Of a DNA stretch of 5,155 nucleotides, positions 1-5,041 are shown piece after piece. The notes under the pieces were generated by a model, which was not told the DNA's origin, did no database searches, and worked only from the letters and a program-made list of their open reading frames with translations. The DNA comes from Bacteroidota bacterium (GTDB lineage: Bacteria > Bacteroidota > Bacteroidia > Bacteroidales > VadinHA17), in NCBI GenBank assembly GCA_015222065.1, contig JADFUQ010000253.1:1-5155 (forward strand). The letters run 5' to 3'. The position numbers and the translations under genes are program-made. Every line of letters begins with the position of its first letter. Within the stretch, counting starts at the first letter, position 1.

Positions 1-1
1 G

Positions 2-64
2 GAAAAGGTGGTAGCGTTTTTTACCGGTAGGTGGGATCAGTTTAGTCCGATATTAAAAAATTAA
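2..64 (+). CDS. 3' end of an unidentified protein-coding gene (5' truncated by the window)
   Basis: Reading from base 2, one frame stays open to a TAA stop at 62-64 and gives a 20-residue tail ending WDQFSPILKN. The other two plus frames hit stops within about 35 bases. The mix of hydrophobic, aromatic and charged residues looks like a real carboxy terminus, but 20 residues are too few to identify a family and I do not recognise it. The stop codon lies inside the first copy of the 9-bp direct repeat that brackets the next element, so that element begins exactly at the gene's end. This could also be an accidental open stretch. Confidence 0.35.
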   Translation, partial: EKVVAFFTGRWDQFSPILKN

Positions 65-86
65 TGACATCATACTCCTTCCGACT

Positions 87-118
87 CTGCCAGGAACGCC
101 TACGGCGCACTCTGGCAG
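87..118. repeat. Compound GC-rich stem-loop, possibly a terminator without a U-tract
   Basis: Outer arms CTGCCAG (87-93) and CTGGCAG (112-118) are perfect complements. Inside them, CGCC (97-100) and GGCG (104-107) pair around a 3-base loop, so the segment can fold into a two-tier hairpin. It begins 22 bases after the stop of the partial gene and could act as its transcription end. There is no run of T on either side, so it is not a classical intrinsic terminator. A REP-like dispersed palindrome is equally plausible. Confidence 0.45.
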
Positions 119-140
119 GTCTGTATTAACCAACATAATG

Positions 141-180
141 ACCCCAGTGAAATATGCTCCTACATCGCATTTCACGGGGT
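141..180. repeat. Long stem-loop with 12-bp arms and one bulged base
   Basis: ACCCC-A-GTGAAAT (141-153) pairs with ATTTCACGGGGT (169-180): 12 base pairs interrupted by a single unpaired A at 146, with a 15-base loop. It lies in the same bracketed segment as the hairpin at 87-118. A short core of its minus strand (GTAGGAGCAT) resembles the loop side of the hairpin at 2301-2328. The match is short, so shared ancestry is only a possibility. Confidence 0.5.
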
Positions 181-221
181 AAACTACTTAATGACAAGTC
201 TGTTTGAGCCAATTTTATGAC

Positions 222-325
222 TAACTTCTTACTTCTTTACTCTCTGCTCTACACACTGCAACATAATTTTTTAACTCTTTCACTCTTCGACTTTCGACCC
301 TTAGACTCTTTGACTTCTTCAAACT
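222..325. repeat. C/T-rich degenerate word repeat, period 7-8 bases
   Basis: The plus strand here is dominated by C and T, built from variants of ACTCTTT, ACTTCTT and CGACTTT. Between 274 and 315 the words start at about 274, 282, 290, 297, 305 and 313, so the spacing is 7 or 8 bases. The copies are too diverged to be a simple tandem repeat. I see no reading frame, promoter or RNA gene in it. It belongs with the heptamer words found at 2223-2243 and 2540-2567. The flanking stretches 198-221 and 326-475 hold nothing else I can name apart from a short dyad at 425-441 (CGAAC/GTTCG). Confidence 0.45.
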
Positions 326-475
326 GCCTCACTGCACCACAACTCCTATTTTCCAGTAACACCGGGTCGCTATGATAAAAGCACATCGGTCAGACCGGTT
401 GTTCAAAGGAAACAGCTCGCTACACGAACGTCATATGTTCGCTATCGCTCACACGCTTTTATATTATGAAACAGG

Positions 476-593
476 ATTTTGCGAGGAGCATAGCGACGAA
501 GCAATCTCCCAAGAACAACCGGAACCCCTAAAAAAGGACTGTACTGAGCTTTACGAAAAGCCAGGGGGGATTGCTTCACTACGTTCGCAAAAT
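476..593. repeat. Long imperfect inverted repeat of a dispersed-repeat type
   Basis: Outer arms ATTTTGCGA (476-484) and TCGCAAAAT (585-593) are perfect complements, as are inner arms GAAGCAATC (498-506) and GATTGCTTC (569-577). The inner arms are followed by CCC and preceded by a run of six G, which extend the stem. The left arm carries a few extra bases between its two blocks. Read as protein, the arms give peptides such as EEHSDEAIS and GIASLRSQ. From memory, these recur in many falsely predicted hypothetical proteins, because the underlying DNA is a dispersed non-coding repeat. It lies downstream of the minus-strand sugar transferase gene and could cap its transcript, but no U-tract follows on the minus strand. 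Confidence 0.6.
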
Positions 594-656
594 CATTTTT
601 CACCCTTTAGCATCCGGTTAAAACTGTGTCCTTTACAATACTGCATAACGTCCTTC

Positions 657-2072
657 CTAAATCCCTCTACCTTTTATTATAATTATAGAAGTATAAATCA
701 GAATCTTAAAGTCCACATAAAGTGACATATTCTCAATATAGATAAGATCATATTTAAGACGTTCTATCATTTCATCGATATTTGCAGCATATCCAAATTT
801 TATTTGTCCCCACGATGTAATTCCGGGTTTTACTTTTTGTAAATGGACATAATGGGGTTCTTTTGGTAGTATCTGGTCGATATAATACTGCCTTTCAGGT
901 CTGGGACCAACCAGTGACATTTCTCCTTTAAGTACATTTAAAAAATTAGGTATCTCATCAAAACGGTGCTTACGCATGAATCGGCCAAAAGAAGTTATTC
1001 GTGGATCTTCTCTGCTTGATAATGCAGGACCGTCTTTTTCCGCATGATTAACCATCGACCTGAATTTGTATATCCTGAATGGTTCACCATATTGTCCAAT
1101 TCTCTCGTGACTGTATATTACCGGGCCTTTTGAGGTGAGTTTAATACCAATAATAAGGAAAATTGTTAATGGGAATAAAAGAATCATCGCGAAAAGAGAT
1201 ACTATTGAATCAATAATTTGTTTAATTGAAGCTTGCCAGGGTGGGATTAATTCATGAGTAATCTGAATGAGGGGTGTTCCGTAAATAGTATTCATTTTAA
1301 CTCTTCCGGTAAGAATATCATATAAGCTTGGAATTGTTTTTATTGTAACATATGTTTCATTCAGTTTATTAATAATATTACCAATAGCTTCCTGTTCAGT
1401 GGATTCAATGGCAATAATTACTTCTTCTATATTATTATTATAAATAACCTCTTTTAAGTTTTTTACAGTACCAAGTTTTTTGAGGTATTTACCGGCAAGA
1501 TTTCTTGAGTTATTATTTATACTAATGAATCCGATAATTCTATTTCCGGATAATCGTTTCTGAGACCGCAGGTCCCGGGTTACCTGTATTGCTCTTCCGT
1601 TTCCTCCAATAATAAGTGTATTGAAACCAATGATCCCTTTCTGGATCCTGGATATTGTAATGCTTGTTAGTGTCAGCCGCGGGATATATGTCAGAATAAA
1701 TTGCAGAGAAAACAGGACACTAATTGATGCGTAGTAATTCCTGTGAGATACGACAATGTCATTCAGAATGAGTGCGAAGAACATTATTGCAACACCAAGA
1801 AGGGTTATTCCAATTGTCTTACCCAGTTCGGTAAGCCTTGATCTGTGAAAAGGATTTTTGTAATAACCACTGATATAATGCAGGAGAACCCAGAAAACTG
1901 GTATAATAATTAAAGAGATCATAAATTTCAGGTCAAATTTCATTGGAATCCTTGTGCCAAAAACATTTGATTCAATAAAAATTTTCCTGAATTGATTAAA
2001 TAATGTCCATGCCACGGATGAGGCAATTAAGTCAAAAAGGACATATTTAATTTTTAAATTCCTTGAACTCAT
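657..2072 (-). CDS. Undecaprenyl-phosphate sugar-1-phosphate transferase (exopolysaccharide biosynthesis polyprenyl glycosylphosphotransferase)
   Basis: This inner-membrane enzyme transfers a sugar-1-phosphate from a UDP-sugar to undecaprenyl phosphate, the first step of exopolysaccharide or O-antigen unit assembly. Counting from the ATG (471 aa), four membrane helices fall near residues 10-28, 50-67, 86-103 and 113-136. A cytosolic Rossmann-like domain follows, with GGNGRA at 156-161, then a fifth hydrophobic segment at 285-312. The catalytic bacterial sugar transferase domain fills the C-terminus: KFRSM 336-340, the DE dyad 372-373 in RFDEIPNFLNVLKG, GEMSLVGPRPE 383-393 and KPGITSWGQ 415-423. 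Length and domain order match the WbaP/WcaJ-like family. A GTG at 2096 would add eight residues, but the ATG at 2072 gives the usual start just before helix 1. No Shine-Dalgarno site is visible. The sugar cannot be predicted. No other polysaccharide gene is in the window, and repeat-rich DNA flanks both sides. Confidence 0.93.
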   Translation of the reverse strand: MSSRNLKIKYVLFDLIASSVAWTLFNQFRKIFIESNVFGTRIPMKFDLKFMISLIIIPVFWVLLHYISGYYKNPFHRSRLTELGKTIGITLLGVAIMFFALILNDIVVSHRNYYASISVLFSLQFILTYIPRLTLTSITISRIQKGIIGFNTLIIGGNGRAIQVTRDLRSQKRLSGNRIIGFISINNNSRNLAGKYLKKLGTVKNLKEVIYNNNIEEVIIAIESTEQEAIGNIINKLNETYVTIKTIPSLYDILTGRVKMNTIYGTPLIQITHELIPPWQASIKQIIDSIVSLFAMILLFPLTIFLIIGIKLTSKGPVIYSHERIGQYGEPFRIYKFRSMVNHAEKDGPALSSREDPRITSFGRFMRKHRFDEIPNFLNVLKGEMSLVGPRPERQYYIDQILPKEPHYVHLQKVKPGITSWGQIKFGYAANIDEMIERLKYDLIYIENMSLYVDFKILIYTSIIIIKGRGI

Positions 2073-2222
2073 CAGTTGATAAAAGATCAAAAGCACGGGT
2101 CAATATAACCTGTTATGGGCAATGAATTAATGTTGCTTTCTTTGTTACTATTCAGTGTCACAAGTTTAGAATGCTAAAATGGCTAATCTCATTATACTTT
2201 ACATTTTTAAGTCTACAATCCA

Positions 2223-2243
2223 CAGTCGGCAGTCGGCAATCTG
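2223..2243 (+). repeat. Heptamer word repeat (CAGTCGG family), left block
   Basis: CAGTCGG occurs at 2223-2229 and 2230-2236, followed by the degenerate copy CAATCTG at 2237-2243. The same word, as CAGTCAA or CAGTCGA, occurs on the opposite strand in the block at 2540-2567, so the two blocks face each other across the repeat region. Confidence 0.5.
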
Positions 2244-2300
2244 AAGACCGGACTATTTAATGTCAGTCCATAAAGTCAAATAAATTCTGAATTTAAGAAC

Positions 2301-2328
2301 CCCCGTACAGTCATGCTTCCTTACGGGG
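2301..2328. repeat. GC-rich stem-loop
   Basis: CCCCGTA (2301-2307) and TACGGGG (2322-2328) are perfect complements around a 14-base loop. It is the only GC-rich patch in an AT-rich interval. There is no T-run directly after it on either strand, so terminator function is doubtful. The minus-strand word GTAAGGAAGCAT inside it resembles GTAGGAGCAT in the hairpin at 141-180. Confidence 0.5.
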
Positions 2329-2333
2329 CAGGC

Positions 2334-2389
2334 AAATGGTAAATAACAAATAACAAATAGCAAATAACAAATAGCAAATAACAAATAAT
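2334..2389 (+). repeat. Seven-base tandem repeat, AAATARC, about 8 copies
   Basis: Seven consecutive heptamers run from 2341 to 2389: AAATAAC, AAATAAC, AAATAGC, AAATAAC, AAATAGC, AAATAAC and AAATAAT. A degenerate eighth (AAATGGT) sits at 2334-2340. The alternation of AAC and AGC in the middle gives a secondary 14-base period. The word GCAAATAAC (2360-2368) recurs inverted as GTTATTTGC at 2522-2530. A tract of this kind can change copy number by slippage. Confidence 0.8.
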
Positions 2390-2448
2390 ATTCAAATATC
2401 AATTATCAAATGACCGAAACCGTTTTGATCATTGAATTTTTGAATATT
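2387..2448. repeat. Inverted repeat with 10-bp arms
   Basis: AATATTCAAA (2387-2396) and TTTGAATATT (2439-2448) are perfect complements. The 42 bases between them continue as a weaker imperfect palindrome centred near 2417. It forms the middle of the larger inverted arrangement of word repeats in this interval. Confidence 0.55.
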
Positions 2449-2454
2449 GTAATT

Positions 2455-2486
2455 TATTTGTGTTTTGGTGCTTGTCATTTGTGATT
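2455..2486 (-). repeat. Inverted solitary copy of the 32-bp repeat found at 5037-5155
   Basis: The reverse complement of these 32 bases matches the tandem unit at the window's right edge at 29 of 32 positions by eye. The three differences are adjacent, in the TGT that replaces ATA. The shared core is CAAATGACAAGCACCAAA read on the minus strand. Two sites about 2.6 kb apart and in opposite orientation make this a dispersed family rather than a local tandem expansion. Confidence 0.75.
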
Positions 2487-2536
2487 TTTTACATTTATTA
2501 TTGTGTTATAATTGTTTTATTGTTATTTGCTTTTTT

Positions 2537-2575
2537 GCTGACTGTTGACTGTTGACTGTCGACTGATTAGTCAGC
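2537..2575. repeat. Heptamer tandem GACTGTT bounded by 7-bp inverted arms
   Basis: Four heptamers run head to tail: GACTGTT (2540-2546), GACTGTT (2547-2553), GACTGTC (2554-2560) and GACTGAT (2561-2567). The block is bounded by GCTGACT (2537-2543) and AGTCAGC (2569-2575), which are perfect complements, so the whole can fold into a hairpin. Read on the minus strand the word is CAGTCAA, the same family as the left block at 2223-2243. It lies about 55 bases beyond the stop of the minus-strand oxidoreductase-like gene, on that gene's downstream side. Confidence 0.65.
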
Positions 2576-2629
2576 TTTCTTTAATAACTTAATAAGGATG
2601 ATTTTATTTCTTTAGGGAGGTAAAAAGTA

Positions 2630-3568
2630 TTAATTCTGTAATGGATGAAAAGTTGTTTTATTAATTTTTTCAACTATTTCCCGGTAGATATCAATTGATT
2701 GCAGGGCTCGCTCAATATCAATACCAGTTGATAACTTTTGTTCAATTGCATTCCCGAATTGTCTTAGTTCCTCATTGGCAGGTTTTATTTTATTAATTTC
2801 CGGAAGAATTTGTTCATGGTTATTTTCATTGCTGCTTGGAAATAAGGAGAATGGGATCTTTTCAATGTAACACTCCTTTTCAGAGAAGTTTATAAAAATC
2901 CGGTTACCTTGCTGGTAGATCTTTGCAATTAACGAATCCCTGCCTGATAATTGATTGATCGTCATATTCGCAATACTGCCATTATCAAATTCAATTCTGG
3001 CAGTCAGATAATCAACATCTCTTCCGGCAACAGATATCCCTGATGCGTTTACTCTATGAGTATTTGATCTAACCATATCCCTTATAAGATCGATACATAA
3101 AACAGACTGATTATCCAATTTGCTTCCTTGCTTTATTTCCATCTGGATTTCTATTACAGCCGGTTTATTTATTTTGGATAAGCAAGCCATGTATGCAGGG
3201 TTAAACCTGTAGGGATTGCGAACCTGCATTATAACCTTTGCTTCAGACGCCAGCTTTGCCAGGTGTTTTAGGCGATCTGTTGATGAAACATCAGGAAAAT
3301 CAACGATCAGGTGTTTTGATTTTTTAAGTATCCTGGTATATAAATGGGTTTCATCACCATTATTGCCTGCTATATCAATTGCATCGCATGATCCGACAAG
3401 AGAAGATAATGTGAAAAAAATGGGTAGATCATGCTTAGTTGTAAATTTTTCCAGGAGTTTTGTATTGTAATGATAAATTCCTGTTAAACTGAATTCAGGC
3501 ATTTCTTTCAGTAATCGGATCTCTTTTTCCATTTCAAAAAAATCACCTGTAACACCGATTTTTATCAT
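2630..3568 (-). CDS. Divergent Gfo/Idh/MocA-family oxidoreductase-like protein
   Basis: The 312-residue product has the layout of a Gfo/Idh/MocA sugar dehydrogenase. An N-terminal beta-alpha start (IKIGVTGDF, 2-10) marks a nucleotide-binding fold, and IVDFPDVSS at 88-96 sits where the family has its EKP loop. RNPYRFNPAY (117-126) matches the usual conserved stretch after it, and a C-terminal half includes ARIEFDNGSIANMTINQ (190-206). Two hallmarks are degraded: the glycine-rich loop reads GVTGDF rather than GxGxxG, and the EKP motif, whose lysine is normally catalytic, reads DFP (90-92). Redox activity is therefore doubtful; a binding, structural or altered catalytic role is possible. The ATG at 3568 agrees with the expected start of beta strand 1. 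It is transcribed divergently from the isoaspartyl methyltransferase gene and probably alone, since 557 repeat-rich bases follow before the next minus-strand gene. The substrate is unknown. Confidence 0.8.
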   Translation of the reverse strand: MIKIGVTGDFFEMEKEIRLLKEMPEFSLTGIYHYNTKLLEKFTTKHDLPIFFTLSSLVGSCDAIDIAGNNGDETHLYTRILKKSKHLIVDFPDVSSTDRLKHLAKLASEAKVIMQVRNPYRFNPAYMACLSKINKPAVIEIQMEIKQGSKLDNQSVLCIDLIRDMVRSNTHRVNASGISVAGRDVDYLTARIEFDNGSIANMTINQLSGRDSLIAKIYQQGNRIFINFSEKECYIEKIPFSLFPSSNENNHEQILPEINKIKPANEELRQFGNAIEQKLSTGIDIERALQSIDIYREIVEKINKTTFHPLQN

Positions 3569-3578
3569 TACATTTGTT

Positions 3579-3607
3579 GTGTTTTTGCAAACATAAGTGT
3601 TTTTGCA
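3579..3607. repeat. 11-bp direct repeat in the divergent control region
   Basis: GTGTTTTTGCA occurs at 3579-3589 and 3597-3607, 18 bases apart. The copies straddle the candidate minus-strand -7 box (3588-3595), so they could be paired regulator sites, although a T-rich chance duplication is possible. Confidence 0.4.
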
Positions 3608-3622
3608 GGAATGAATTTCAAA
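3588..3622 (-). promoter_or_regulatory. Candidate Bacteroidota-type promoter for the oxidoreductase-like gene
   Basis: On the minus strand, TATGTTTG (3588-3595) matches the Bacteroidota -7 consensus TAnnTTTG exactly. A TTTG lies upstream at 3619-3622, separated by 23 bases, near the long end of the spacing known for this promoter class. Transcription would start near 3581, leaving a leader of about a dozen bases before the ATG at 3568. The assignment rests on motif and position alone. Confidence 0.4.
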
Positions 3623-3634
3623 TTCTGCCTGATT

Positions 3635-3658
3635 TTATCAACCATTTGTTGTTGATAA
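3635..3658. promoter_or_regulatory. Palindromic candidate operator upstream of the methyltransferase gene
   Basis: TTATCAAC (3635-3642) and GTTGATAA (3651-3658) are perfect 8-bp complements with an 8-base spacer. The palindrome ends 26 bases before the ATG at 3685, the kind of place a dimeric repressor or activator would bind. It could also fold as a small hairpin in the leader RNA. No cognate regulator is encoded in the window. Confidence 0.4.
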
Positions 3659-3675
3659 CCTTGGGGTTACATTTA
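3645..3675 (+). promoter_or_regulatory. Weak candidate promoter for the pcm-MBL operon
   Basis: TTTG at 3645-3648 and TACATTTA at 3668-3675 are 19 bases apart. The second matches TAnnTTTG except for the last base. Transcription would begin only a few bases before the ATG at 3685, giving an almost leaderless mRNA. An exact TAnnTTTG also occurs at 3569-3576 (TACATTTG), but I see no -33 partner for it. Either could be used. Confidence 0.25.
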
Positions 3676-3684
3676 TCTTTTTTC

Positions 3685-4335
3685 ATGGAAGACACTTTCA
3701 GGCATAAGGGGCTAAGAAAAAAACTGGTTGAAACTGTAAGTAAAAAAGGGATTACAAATAAAAAGATCCTGGAAGCAATCAACAAAGTGCCCCGTCATCT
3801 TTTTATGGATACCGGCTTCATAAATTTTGCTTATAAAGATCAGGCTTTTCCAATAGGTGAAGGGCAAACTATATCACAACCTTATACAGTTGCTTTTCAG
3901 ACTCAGCTTCTTGAAATAAAAAGACATGATAAGGTGCTTGAGATTGGCACAGGGTCAGGATATCAGGCAGCCATCTTGCTGGAATTGGGAGCCAGGGTGT
4001 ATACAATCGAAAGACACCGAAACCTGTTTTTGAAAGTTCAGACTTTATTGCCCAGCCTGGGATATAAACCCAACTTTTATTATGGTGATGGCTTTAAAGG
4101 TGTTCCATCCTTTGCCCCGTTTGATAAAATACTGATCACTGCCGCTGCTGCTCATGTACCCAAAGAATTATTGGAACAACTGAAAATTGGCGGAAGAATG
4201 GTTGTTCCGGTTGGTGGAGAAGGCTATCAGGAGATGACACTTATTGTTAAAAAAGGTGAAGATGAATACGAAAGATCTAATCATGGAGGATTTGTTTTTG
4301 TGCCAATGATCTCAGGAACATTTAACGGAAAATAA
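3685..4335 (+). CDS. pcm: Protein-L-isoaspartate O-methyltransferase
   Basis: This cytosolic repair enzyme uses S-adenosylmethionine to methylate isoaspartyl residues that form in ageing proteins, starting their return to normal aspartate. The 216-residue product is close to the E. coli Pcm length of about 208. Visible motifs are GEGQTISQPYTVAFQ (58-72, the substrate-side signature with its Ser), VLEIGTGSGYQAA (84-96, motif I for SAM), GDG (134-136), the hydrophobic strand DKILITAAA (147-155) and KIGGRMVVPVG (167-177). A longer reading from a TTG at 3574 would add 37 residues rich in Cys and Phe. Those residues do not resemble the family and overlap the divergent promoter region, so I start at the ATG. 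No clear ribosome-binding site is visible, as often in Bacteroidota. The next gene follows after 6 bases in the same direction, indicating one operon. Confidence 0.95.
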   Translation: MEDTFRHKGLRKKLVETVSKKGITNKKILEAINKVPRHLFMDTGFINFAYKDQAFPIGEGQTISQPYTVAFQTQLLEIKRHDKVLEIGTGSGYQAAILLELGARVYTIERHRNLFLKVQTLLPSLGYKPNFYYGDGFKGVPSFAPFDKILITAAAAHVPKELLEQLKIGGRMVVPVGGEGYQEMTLIVKKGEDEYERSNHGGFVFVPMISGTFNGK

Positions 4336-4341
4336 TTTAAT

Positions 4342-4980
4342 ATGGCGATAAATATTAAAAAATTTGTTTTCAATCCATTTCAGGAAAACACCTATATAGT
4401 TTATGATGAATCAGGGGAATGTGTCATTATAGATGCAGGTTGCTGTACTCAGGATGAACAGGATATCCTGTCAGAGTTTATTGAAACCGGTGGTTTAAAA
4501 CCCGTAAAGCTGATAAATACTCACTGCCATGTTGATCATATTATGGGTAATGGTTATATATACAAGAAGTTTGGATTGAAAACACAGGCGCATAAGGATG
4601 AAACAGATAACTTTGAAAATGCTCCCGAACATGCAAATCTTTTTGATGTTAAGTTTAGTCCTCCGCCTTCCGGGTTAATTGAACTCAATGAGGGAGACAA
4701 GGTGAAGTTTGGAAATTCAGTACTTGAGATTTTACATCTGCCGGGACATTCTGCCGGGAGCCTGGCATTTTATAATAAAGTGCAGAAATTTGTTCTTGTT
4801 GGAGATGTGTTGTTTAAAGATAGTATCGGTCGTACCGATCTTCCTGGTGGAAATTTTGAAACCCTGATGATCAGTATTAAGGAAAAATTATTTTCACTCG
4901 GGGATGAATTTGTCGTTTATTCTGGCCATGGACCTGAATCTACAATTGGTGATGAAAAAAGATCAAATCCTTTCGTGTGA
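4342..4980 (+). CDS. Metallo-beta-lactamase-fold hydrolase, YcbL/GloC (glyoxalase II-like) type
   Basis: This 212-residue cytosolic protein is probably a metal-dependent thioester hydrolase. Metal ligands are in the expected order: HCHVDH at 61-66 (the HxHxDH motif), H136 in LPGHSAGS, D155 in GDVLF and H196 in SGHGP. The stretch GDVLFKDSIGRTDLPGG (154-170) is typical of the short YcbL/GloC branch rather than full-length GloB, which carries an extra C-terminal glutathione-binding region absent here. E. coli YcbL has a similar length, about 215 residues. GloC hydrolyses S-lactoylglutathione, but Bacteroidota thiol chemistry varies, so the natural thioester is uncertain. The start ATG is 6 bases after the methyltransferase stop. 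A 64-base palindrome begins on its TGA stop codon. Confidence 0.92.
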   Translation: MAINIKKFVFNPFQENTYIVYDESGECVIIDAGCCTQDEQDILSEFIETGGLKPVKLINTHCHVDHIMGNGYIYKKFGLKTQAHKDETDNFENAPEHANLFDVKFSPPPSGLIELNEGDKVKFGNSVLEILHLPGHSAGSLAFYNKVQKFVLVGDVLFKDSIGRTDLPGGNFETLMISIKEKLFSLGDEFVVYSGHGPESTIGDEKRSNPFV

Positions 4981-5041
4981 TTTTTATACTATCTAGAATC
5001 CGTCTATAAAGCCAGAAAGTTTAAATAGATAGTCAAAATCA
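4978..5041. terminator. Two-tier palindrome starting on the stop codon; possible transcript end
   Basis: Outer arms TGATTTT (4978-4984) and AAAATCA (5035-5041), and inner arms ACTATCTA (4988-4995) and TAGATAGT (5026-5033), are perfect complements separated by a small internal bulge, with a 30-base loop. The left outer arm contains the TGA of the hydrolase gene; the right outer arm enters the first 32-bp repeat unit. It could end the operon's transcript, but the stem is AT-rich and no U-run follows on the plus strand, so it may instead mark the edge of the repeat element. Confidence 0.35.

Larger units (their letters stand above)
61..196. repeat. Double-hairpin segment bracketed by a 9-bp direct repeat
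   Basis: The sequence TTAATGACA occurs at 61-69 and again at 188-196. Between the copies lie about 118 bases with two strong stem-loops (87-118 and 141-180) and a visibly higher G+C content than the surrounding DNA. This is the pattern expected of a small non-autonomous insertion with a 9-bp target duplication. However, I see no matching terminal inverted repeats at the inner edges, so a recombination product or chance duplication remains possible. No reading frame in it looks like a gene. The first direct-repeat copy contains the stop codon of the upstream partial gene. Confidence 0.5.
2073..2629. other. 557-base non-coding interval filled with word repeats
   Basis: No credible gene lies between the two minus-strand genes. 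Positions 2073-2222 form the leader of the sugar transferase and show no clear TAnnTTTG promoter; a weak dyad ATAAC-CT-GTTAT sits at 2105-2116. Positions 2223-2575 contain heptamer words, a GC-rich hairpin, a seven-base tandem repeat, an inverted repeat and one inverted copy of the 32-bp unit seen at the window's right edge; these are listed separately. On the left half the words read on the plus strand, on the right half on the minus strand. Positions 2576-2629, just after the oxidoreductase-like gene, show no clear terminator. Confidence 0.7.

Noticed and set aside
425..441. CGAAC/GTTCG dyad as a regulatory hairpin
   Set aside because: Only five base pairs, with no gene start nearby to regulate.
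372..725. Plus-strand open frame of 117 codons
   Set aside because: It is mostly the translation of the inverted repeat at 476-593, its tail overlaps the well-supported sugar transferase gene on the other strand, and its composition is not protein-like.
2073..2096. Eight-residue extension of the sugar transferase from a GTG at 2096
   Set aside because: The ATG at 2072 places the first residues just before the first membrane helix as in the family; no ribosome-binding site favours the GTG.
2105..2116. ATAAC-CT-GTTAT dyad as an operator for the sugar transferase
   Set aside because: Five-base AT-rich arms are common by chance in this DNA, and there is no recognisable promoter next to it.
3216..3470. 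Plus-strand open frame of 84 codons
   Set aside because: It lies wholly inside the oxidoreductase-like gene on the opposite strand and resembles no family I know.
3574..3684. 37-residue N-terminal extension of the isoaspartyl methyltransferase from a TTG
   Set aside because: The Cys/Phe-rich extension is unlike the family and overlaps the divergent promoter region; the ATG at 3685 gives the usual length.
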